This document shows positions 21,300-26,941 of a stretch of DNA of 26,941 nucleotides, piece by piece. The first letter of the stretch is position 1. Each line of letters begins with the position of its first letter. Source of the stretch: JBECKQ01 sp040235375. GTDB taxonomy: Bacteria; Planctomycetota; Phycisphaerae; UBA1845. Made by a program: the position numbers and the translations under genes. The stretch is taken from contig JBECKQ010000170.1 in assembly GCA_040235375.1 (NCBI GenBank), forward strand, positions 1-26,941, read 5' to 3'. The notes beneath the pieces were generated by a model. The model had not been told where the DNA came from. It made no database searches and was given only the letters and a program-made list of their open reading frames with translations.

Positions 21300-23882
21300 T
21301 TATTCGTTCTCTTCGTCTCCCGCCAACCGGCTGATCACCAGGTACGGAAACCGGCGGTCTACGTTCAGCCGGCGAGCCATTGCCAAATACTTATCCCGGT
21401 CCTCCGGGAACCGCGCCGCAAGGGCCACCATGGCAACCCTCTTCTGTTCGGGATACTGCACGAAGCGAAGCGCCCTGTCGACGTGGGGCGCCGCGCTGCC
21501 AGTCAGCCAATCGGCCAGTAGCTGCTCGTCATCGCTACCGGCGCGCAACGCGTCCGTGCCCAGTTGAAGCAGCCGCTCGGCGCGTTCCGCGTTTATGGCA
21601 CCGCCACCGTGTGCCGTGCCATCTGCGGCGAGGGCATAGAGCAGCAGATACAAGTACGCTTGCCCATGCTCAAGGTCGGCCGCGGCGATGGCGGCTTCAT
21701 CCATTCGACCGGCCATGACCAGAGCGCCGAATAGAAGCTCCCGATCTCCAGACTGTTCGGCACGGGCAGTGTAAGTATCCGCATCCCCCCTTACATACGC
21801 AGTGATTGCTTCCAAGTAGTTTCGAATGTAATTGGCCTGTTCGGGATTACCGGCTTGTTTGGCCTCACTGACCACGCCTCGAATCAGCTCGCTCGCCTCG
21901 CTGTCGCGGCCGGATCGCAACAACAGGTACAGCTCATACTCTGTGGGCTGGGCGCTCAGGAAAGGAACGGGGTCGCGTTGGTGCAGCTCGAGCAGTTCGT
22001 CAAAGCGGCCGCAGCCGGCAAGCGCTTGCCGCTCCGTCGCCTTGAACAGAGTCGATTCGGGAACAAGCGCCAGGGCCTTCCGCGCGAGCTCGAGGGCTTC
22101 CGCGTACTGGGCGTCCGCAAGACGGTCGAAGCCGCGCGCATAATACGCGTAGGCGCTGGGCGTATTGCACTCCGACGCGCGGCGGAAATACTCGCCGGCT
22201 TTGATTGGGTCCGTCTCGAGTCGTCCGCGCAGATAGATGAGATCGGCGTTGTCCGGTTCGGCATCGACGTATTCCGTGTATTCCGCCACAAGGTCGTGAT
22301 CCGGTTCGGCCTTCCGGCAGCACTCCTGATACATTCGATGCACGGGTACGTTCACTGGCCGCGCGCCCAGACGCGGACGCAGGATCGGCAACAACTCCGC
22401 GGGCTTCTTGATCGACATAAGCACGCTGAGGTACAGGTCGTTGTTCGGCTCGTACTGAGCAAGGTGCTCGATGTAATCGGTGGCCGCATCTTCACCGGCC
22501 TCCGAAGCGATGATGCCCAGAAGCGTTCGAAAGTCTGATTCCTGGAACTGATAGACGCGCGATTTCGTTACCGTTCCGGCGTGTTCGCTCATGCGAACCG
22601 AGTCCGGAAATTCCTGGAACGCGTAGTCGAGCCCGGTGAAGCTGTAAAGCAACAGACCGACGCGCACGGCGTGGCCGACGTCCTTGGCGTCGGCCGCTGA
22701 GGCCTCCGCTGCGTACGCCGCCTCCTCCCACACCAGCACGGCCGTCAGATCCGGATTGATCACAAATGTCTCCCTGCGGATCGGCCGGGTGAGCAGCGGC
22801 GTGGTTATCTCGCACGTCTGCGGCGGAATTGGCGGACCGCCTTCCGCGACGCGAACGTCTATCTTGCCTTCCGAAAGATGTATCGCTCTCGGCCGGCCAG
22901 GCGGAATCGTGTACGTCGCGCCGGCCACAGTGACCTTGTAGGGATGGTCGAGCCCGTTCACGAGGTACGCTTCGCGCGAGCGACCCTGGGCGTTGGCATA
23001 CATGACGTAGCCGGCCACCACAATCAGCAAGAAAGCGGGAAATGCCAGCTTCGGCCATTTGCCGGAACGCGGCCGAGCCGCGGGCGTCGCCGCGGAGGCA
23101 AGATGCGCTGACGTGATCTTGCGCCCCGTCGCGCGATGCTTCTCAGATGACCTTCGAACGCGCTTGTAGTCCTTGTGGCCGGCCATGTCGGGAAACGCGG
23201 CGACCGCCGCGTCCAGCACGGTGAGCGCCTCCTGGTGCATTCCCCACTCCTGGTAGCCCTCGGCCACGAGCAGGAGCAGGCCGGCCGCCTTGCCGTCTTG
23301 CTTCTTTAGAACGTGCTGCAGGAGCTGCCATGCTTCGTCCGGCCTCTTTTGGTGCAGAACGGCGACCGCGAGTGCCTCCGAGATGTCCGTCGCCGGCTGA
23401 ATCGCAAGGGCCGCGCGGTAGGCGCGCTCCGCGTCGGCGTAGCGATCAAAGAAGCCGTACGCGCTGCCGAGCAGTGATTGATTCTCGGCGCTATTCCGCG
23501 CGGATGGACCGAGCAGCGCGGCGATGTTATCTAACTCCTCGGGTGACTGGAACGCGACGCAGGCGCCGATTGCGCTGCGTACGGCTGCGTCGCTGTTCGG
23601 CTCCGCCCGAAGGGCACTCTGCGCCGCGGCCATCGCCTCGGCTTTCTGCCGGCGCCATTGCTTCGCAGACGCGACACGGTGCCGCTTGCAGTGCGGGCAC
23701 TCATCGATGATGCGTTTGCGCCCCAGCGGAATGATCGGCAGGAAGAGAACGACGAAGTACTTCGTCGTGTCGTACGACCGGAGGTCGGTGAGCCGGCCGC
23801 AGTGCTGACACTGGTCGCGGCGTGCAAAGACGTTCGACTTGCCCCAGTACCAAGTGCCGATTCCGTTTACCACGTATGGCAT
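21300..23882 (-). CDS. Zinc-ribbon, single-span membrane protein with TPR-like repeats
   Basis: The 860-residue protein opens with a small zinc ribbon of the zinc_ribbon_15 type: GIGTWYWG, then CQHC (25-28), then the hydrophobic YFVVLFLPIIPLG (42-54) and CPHC (62-65). Residues about 75-245 form TPR-like helices with alanine-rich repeats. A membrane span lies at about 278-297, followed by a beta-rich segment (about 305-390) and a second long TPR-like region to the C-terminus. Topology would put the zinc ribbon and first TPRs inside and the large C-terminal part outside, or the reverse. I know no described protein with this full layout; it probably scaffolds other proteins. Start at ATG 23882 is supported by GGAGAC eight bases upstream. 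Confidence 0.8.
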   Translation of the reverse strand: MPYVVNGIGTWYWGKSNVFARRDQCQHCGRLTDLRSYDTTKYFVVLFLPIIPLGRKRIIDECPHCKRHRVASAKQWRRQKAEAMAAAQSALRAEPNSDAAVRSAIGACVAFQSPEELDNIAALLGPSARNSAENQSLLGSAYGFFDRYADAERAYRAALAIQPATDISEALAVAVLHQKRPDEAWQLLQHVLKKQDGKAAGLLLLVAEGYQEWGMHQEALTVLDAAVAAFPDMAGHKDYKRVRRSSEKHRATGRKITSAHLASAATPAARPRSGKWPKLAFPAFLLIVVAGYVMYANAQGRSREAYLVNGLDHPYKVTVAGATYTIPPGRPRAIHLSEGKIDVRVAEGGPPIPPQTCEITTPLLTRPIRRETFVINPDLTAVLVWEEAAYAAEASAADAKDVGHAVRVGLLLYSFTGLDYAFQEFPDSVRMSEHAGTVTKSRVYQFQESDFRTLLGIIASEAGEDAATDYIEHLAQYEPNNDLYLSVLMSIKKPAELLPILRPRLGARPVNVPVHRMYQECCRKAEPDHDLVAEYTEYVDAEPDNADLIYLRGRLETDPIKAGEYFRRASECNTPSAYAYYARGFDRLADAQYAEALELARKALALVPESTLFKATERQALAGCGRFDELLELHQRDPVPFLSAQPTEYELYLLLRSGRDSEASELIRGVVSEAKQAGNPEQANYIRNYLEAITAYVRGDADTYTARAEQSGDRELLFGALVMAGRMDEAAIAAADLEHGQAYLYLLLYALAADGTAHGGGAINAERAERLLQLGTDALRAGSDDEQLLADWLTGSAAPHVDRALRFVQYPEQKRVAMVALAARFPEDRDKYLAMARRLNVDRRFPYLVISRLAGDEENE

Positions 23883-24104
23883 GGTGCGGGTCTCCGTCGG
23901 TGACGCGGACCACCTCGCCGGCGACAGTGCCGGAAGCGAGGTACCGCTTTATACAGCAGATCGACCGCAAACAGAACCGCACGCTGCCCCGACCTGACCA
24001 GGGCGACGACGGGTGAACACTGTTGAACTTCGAAGGACTTGCCTGCGGAATCAGATGCGCCCGTCGGCATCGCGGGCCGCACCGGTACTCGGGGCCCCTA
24101 ACCG

Positions 24105-24662
24105 TCACGACTCTGACGGGGCGCGATATACCCAGCGCCAGACTGTGCCGTCTTCCGGATCCTCGACAGAGCCGGCGTGCTGGAAACCGAGCTTTCGCAG
24201 GATGCACGTCGAGGCGTTCTCTTGTGGCAGCGTGTGGGCGGTGATACACCGCACAGACGCCTCGCCACGCGCGATGCGAACAAGCTCGCCGGCCATCGCG
24301 GTCGCCCAGCCCCGGCCTTCGTAGGCCGGAAAAGTAAAGTAGGCGATCTCGACCTCGCCGTCCGGCGTGGGGCCCGTCTTGAATCCACAGGTCCCGACGA
24401 CTTGCCGAGTCGACGTGTCGACCGCCAGGTACCCGCCGAACTGCTCGTCCCTCGGCGACGCAGCGACCAACCCCAGCGTCTGTTCGACAACCTCGCGAAC
24501 CCGCGCGATCTGCTCGCCCAGCCGGGCGCCATAGGTGTCGACGAACGCCTCGTCCCCCTCCGAAGCGACCCGTCGCAGGCGGTCATTTATGCAGCGGAGC
24601 TCTAGTCCGTTCATAAGAATGATCCGCTGATCCTTCTGACCGCGGCGACTCACTTCGGTCAC
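24105..24662 (-). CDS. GNAT-family N-acetyltransferase (RimJ/RimL-like)
   Basis: The 185-residue protein has the GNAT fold landmarks: GYLAVDTSTRQVVGTCGF (78-93), EIAYFTFPAYEGRGWATAMA with the acetyl-CoA loop EGRGWA (115-120), and a terminal NASTCILRKLGFQHAG strand. The family acetylates protein N-termini, amines or antibiotics; the substrate is not readable. I start at GTG 24662, which overlaps the stop of the upstream sulfatase-like gene (GTGA), a sign of translational coupling. ATG 24614 (MNGLELR) would still keep the whole domain and could be the true start. Confidence 0.85.
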   Translation of the reverse strand: MTEVSRRGQKDQRIILMNGLELRCINDRLRRVASEGDEAFVDTYGARLGEQIARVREVVEQTLGLVAASPRDEQFGGYLAVDTSTRQVVGTCGFKTGPTPDGEVEIAYFTFPAYEGRGWATAMAGELVRIARGEASVRCITAHTLPQENASTCILRKLGFQHAGSVEDPEDGTVWRWVYRAPSES

Positions 24663-26941
24663 TGCGACTCTCGGTACGCCTGGCCCTTCGCATAGACCTC
24701 CAGATGTTCGGTGATCTGTTTGACCGCGTCCGTTTGCCCCTTCGATTGGGCCAGTTGAATCGCCTGCTTCGCCGTCGCCACGGCTTCATTGAATCGACCC
24801 GCCTCCGCGTATGCGGCCGCCAGCGTGTCGAGCGCCATCGGCTCGTCCTCGCCGGCCTGCTTGACGCAATTCTCCGCCAAGCGCACCGCCTCCTGGCCGT
24901 CACGAAGTTCCGCCTCCGGCACGGTGGCCAACTGCCACGCCAGGTTGTTGGCCAGCATGAGGTTGTCGGGACTCTGCTCGAGGCCCTCGCGAAGGACATT
25001 CATCGCCTCGGCGTAGCGCTTCTGCGCGTAGAGGGCACTGCTCAGGCCGGCCCGCGACTCCTCGTGCGAGGGATCGAGCGAGAGCGCGACGCGGAAATGC
25101 TGCTCCGCTTCGGCCGGCTTGCCGGCCTTGGCCAACGCCAGACCGAGATAGGAATGCGCTCCGAGGTAGACTGGCATGGCCTCGACAGCCTTCTTCAGAT
25201 TCGCGACGGCCTCATCCGTTCTCCCCAGCTCGCCCAGGACCTTGCCGAGGCGGTAGTGGGCGACGGCGTCGCGGGGGCGCAGCTTGAGAAGCGCCTCGTA
25301 CTGCGCGACCGCCTCCTTGAAACGGTGCTGTCGCCTTAGCAACGTTGCGTACTGATCGTGGAAAGCCGGAACGTCAGGTGACTGAGCTATCACCTCTTTG
25401 AGAATGGGCTCGGCCACGTCCCAGCGCTCGGCGCCCATCGCCGATCGGGCCTGTTGAAACCGATTGTACTCTTTGAGCCGGTCCTTCGGGTCCGGTCCAT
25501 CAAATCCCTGCAGCAACTCCAATTCGTTGCGTTCCGATTCGCTCGGCATGTACCCGCCGACGTACCCCAGCGCCGCCAGCCTCTCCGCAGCCGTTGAATC
25601 CATTGCCGAAACGCGCTCCGTGGATGTCACGAGTTTCATGGAGTCGCGGATCAGCTTCTCGAGCGCGGCTGACATTGCCTTCACGCGATCCGGATGCTCG
25701 CCGGAGACGTTGTGCTCTTCTTTCGGATCAGTAGCCAGATCGTACAGTTCGGGCGTTGGCGCCCGAACGTACTTCCAGCCATCGGCGCGATAACTCCGGA
25801 GTCGCGCATACCCGAATGCGTCGTTCGCCAGTGTCGACTCACCGTACGCGCCTTCATCCCGCAGGTCATTACCGGCAATCAGCGGCAGGAGGCTGCGACC
25901 TTGCGTATCCGCCGGAATGCCCTCACCAAGCAGCGACAGAATCGTCGGTGCGATGTCAATCGTGCGCACCTGCTGGCCGATCTTCCGGCCCGCCGGCAGG
26001 CCGCCCGGCCACCGGATGATGAGCGGAACGTGCATCGTGCTCTCGTAAATGTAATACCCGTGCGTCGTTTCGCCGTGCTCTCCGAGACTCTCGCCGTGAT
26101 CGGCCGTCAGCACGACGACCGTGCTCTCCGCCAGTTGCGACTCGTGCAGGTATCGCAGCAGCCGGCCGATCTGCTCGTCGACAAAAGCGATCTCGCCGAG
26201 ATACGGGTCCTTGTATTTCCGCCGAAACCGCGCCGGGGGATCGTAGGGTTGGTGCGGATCAAAGAAGTGGACCCACAGGAAGTACTTCTGGCTGCCGTGC
26301 TTGCTGAGCCACTTGATCGCTCGCGAGCAGACCGCGTCTGCCTGCTCGCTCTCGAGATTCGCCAGTCGCTCGAACCGTTCTCCGCGTTGTTCCTTGGTGG
26401 TCTCGCTCTGGTACGTGTCGAATCCCTGATCGATGCCCCAGATCCTATCGAGCACGTACGCGCCGACTTCCGCACCGGTGGCATAGCCAGCGGCGCGCAG
26501 CACCTCCGGCAGCGTCTCGTTGCCGGAATCCGTCAGGTAGGCGCCGTTCAGCCGCGCGCGGTGTACGTACGGATAAGTTCCCGTCAGAATGCTCGCGTGC
26601 GAGGGCAGCGTCAGCGGGACGCAGGACACGCAGTCGTTGAACAGCACCCCGTCCTCGGCCAGCGAATCAATGTTCGGCGTGCTGATGAACGGGTGACCGT
26701 AGCACGCCAGGCAGTCGGCCCGCGTCGTGTCGAGCGTGATGAGCAGGACGTTGCGTCCGGCCGCATCGCCCGCGTGGGGCCCCTTCAACACGATCAGACC
26801 GATCCAGAGTCCGGCGGCCATAGCCACCACCCCGCCCACCAAAAGCAGATAGGCCCATCGCCTCCGGCCGGGGCGCCCGCCGACGGCCTCGCCCGGCGAT
26901 CCGCTTTGCCGCCTGCTCTTGCGGACGTTATCAGGCGTTTC
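24659..26941 (-). CDS. Membrane-anchored sulfatase-like hydrolase/transferase with C-terminal TPRs (5' end off the window)
   Basis: The frame stays open to the right edge with no ATG before it, so at least 760 residues are visible and the start lies outside. Numbered from the edge: a basic tail (RKSRR, GRRRWA) and one membrane span (about 30-52) place the rest outside. An alkaline-phosphatase/sulfatase domain follows with NVLLITLDTTRAD (64-76), TLPSHASILTG (111-121) and LTADHGESLGEHGE. At least six TPR-like repeats fill the last 280 residues (for example GAHSYLGLALAKAGKPAEAE). The classical CxPSR formylglycine site of sulfatases is replaced by TLPSH, so a threonine occupies the nucleophile position, as in phosphoethanolamine or glycerol-phosphate transferases. 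Action on sulfate esters should not be assumed. A Cys four residues earlier (107) is out of register. Confidence 0.85.
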   Translation of the reverse strand, partial: ETPDNVRKSRRQSGSPGEAVGGRPGRRRWAYLLLVGGVVAMAAGLWIGLIVLKGPHAGDAAGRNVLLITLDTTRADCLACYGHPFISTPNIDSLAEDGVLFNDCVSCVPLTLPSHASILTGTYPYVHRARLNGAYLTDSGNETLPEVLRAAGYATGAEVGAYVLDRIWGIDQGFDTYQSETTKEQRGERFERLANLESEQADAVCSRAIKWLSKHGSQKYFLWVHFFDPHQPYDPPARFRRKYKDPYLGEIAFVDEQIGRLLRYLHESQLAESTVVVLTADHGESLGEHGETTHGYYIYESTMHVPLIIRWPGGLPAGRKIGQQVRTIDIAPTILSLLGEGIPADTQGRSLLPLIAGNDLRDEGAYGESTLANDAFGYARLRSYRADGWKYVRAPTPELYDLATDPKEEHNVSGEHPDRVKAMSAALEKLIRDSMKLVTSTERVSAMDSTAAERLAALGYVGGYMPSESERNELELLQGFDGPDPKDRLKEYNRFQQARSAMGAERWDVAEPILKEVIAQSPDVPAFHDQYATLLRRQHRFKEAVAQYEALLKLRPRDAVAHYRLGKVLGELGRTDEAVANLKKAVEAMPVYLGAHSYLGLALAKAGKPAEAEQHFRVALSLDPSHEESRAGLSSALYAQKRYAEAMNVLREGLEQSPDNLMLANNLAWQLATVPEAELRDGQEAVRLAENCVKQAGEDEPMALDTLAAAYAEAGRFNEAVATAKQAIQLAQSKGQTDAVKQITEHLEVYAKGQAYRESQ

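Overview
The window comes from a GC-rich bacterium, most likely a member of the Planctomycetota close to Phycisphaerae. The reasons are: two secreted proteins that end in dockerin-like calcium-binding modules of the type common in that group; lamin-tail and golvesin-like domains; a large membrane-anchored sulfatase-like protein with TPRs; and Thr-Gln-Pro-rich linkers on a lipoprotein. No rRNA, tRNA or CRISPR array is visible. The placement is inference from protein style, not from a marker gene.

Layout. 1-916: a broken group II intron on the minus strand. Its 5' RNA half and the first ~102 codons of the reverse transcriptase survive. It abuts a hairpin and the first codons of a minus-strand gene that leaves the window. 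917-1571: no convincing gene, one promoter candidate. 1572-6430: a tight plus-strand cluster of a VTC-type polyphosphate polymerase domain protein, a DUF4956 membrane protein, a HlyD-like adaptor and a secreted triple lamin-tail protein. The first three genes overlap by 1 and 4 nt. This is the most system-like part of the window, and it lacks the CotH kinase often seen with such genes. 6517-10147: a radical SAM protein related to spore photoproduct lyase, a small secreted protein, a MaoC-type hydratase, a four-helix membrane protein and MscL. 10288-14317: the ribosome-assembly GTPase Der downstream of a two-domain glycosyltransferase, with a divergent double-GNAT acetyltransferase. 14509-19147: a large secreted golvesin/phosphodiester glycosidase/dockerin protein whose 3' end overlaps that of a convergent secreted phosphoesterase fused to a PQQ-like propeller. 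19266-19877: Maf nucleotide pyrophosphatase. 19989-26941: four minus-strand genes read from right to left, namely a membrane-anchored sulfatase-like/TPR protein (5' end off the window), a GNAT acetyltransferase, a zinc-ribbon/TPR membrane protein and a lipoprotein N-acetylmuramoyl-L-alanine amidase.

How the parts may work together. Most of the accessory content concerns the cell envelope and secreted polymers: phosphate-polymer synthesis (VTC), export or periplasm-spanning (HlyD), surface display (lamin-tail and dockerin-like modules), phosphodiester sugar removal (NAGPA domain), peptidoglycan cleavage (amidase) and osmotic release (MscL). Der, Maf and MscL are ordinary housekeeping genes. 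The link between VTC, DUF4956, HlyD and the lamin-tail protein rests on gene spacing and general knowledge of the families; its product is unknown.
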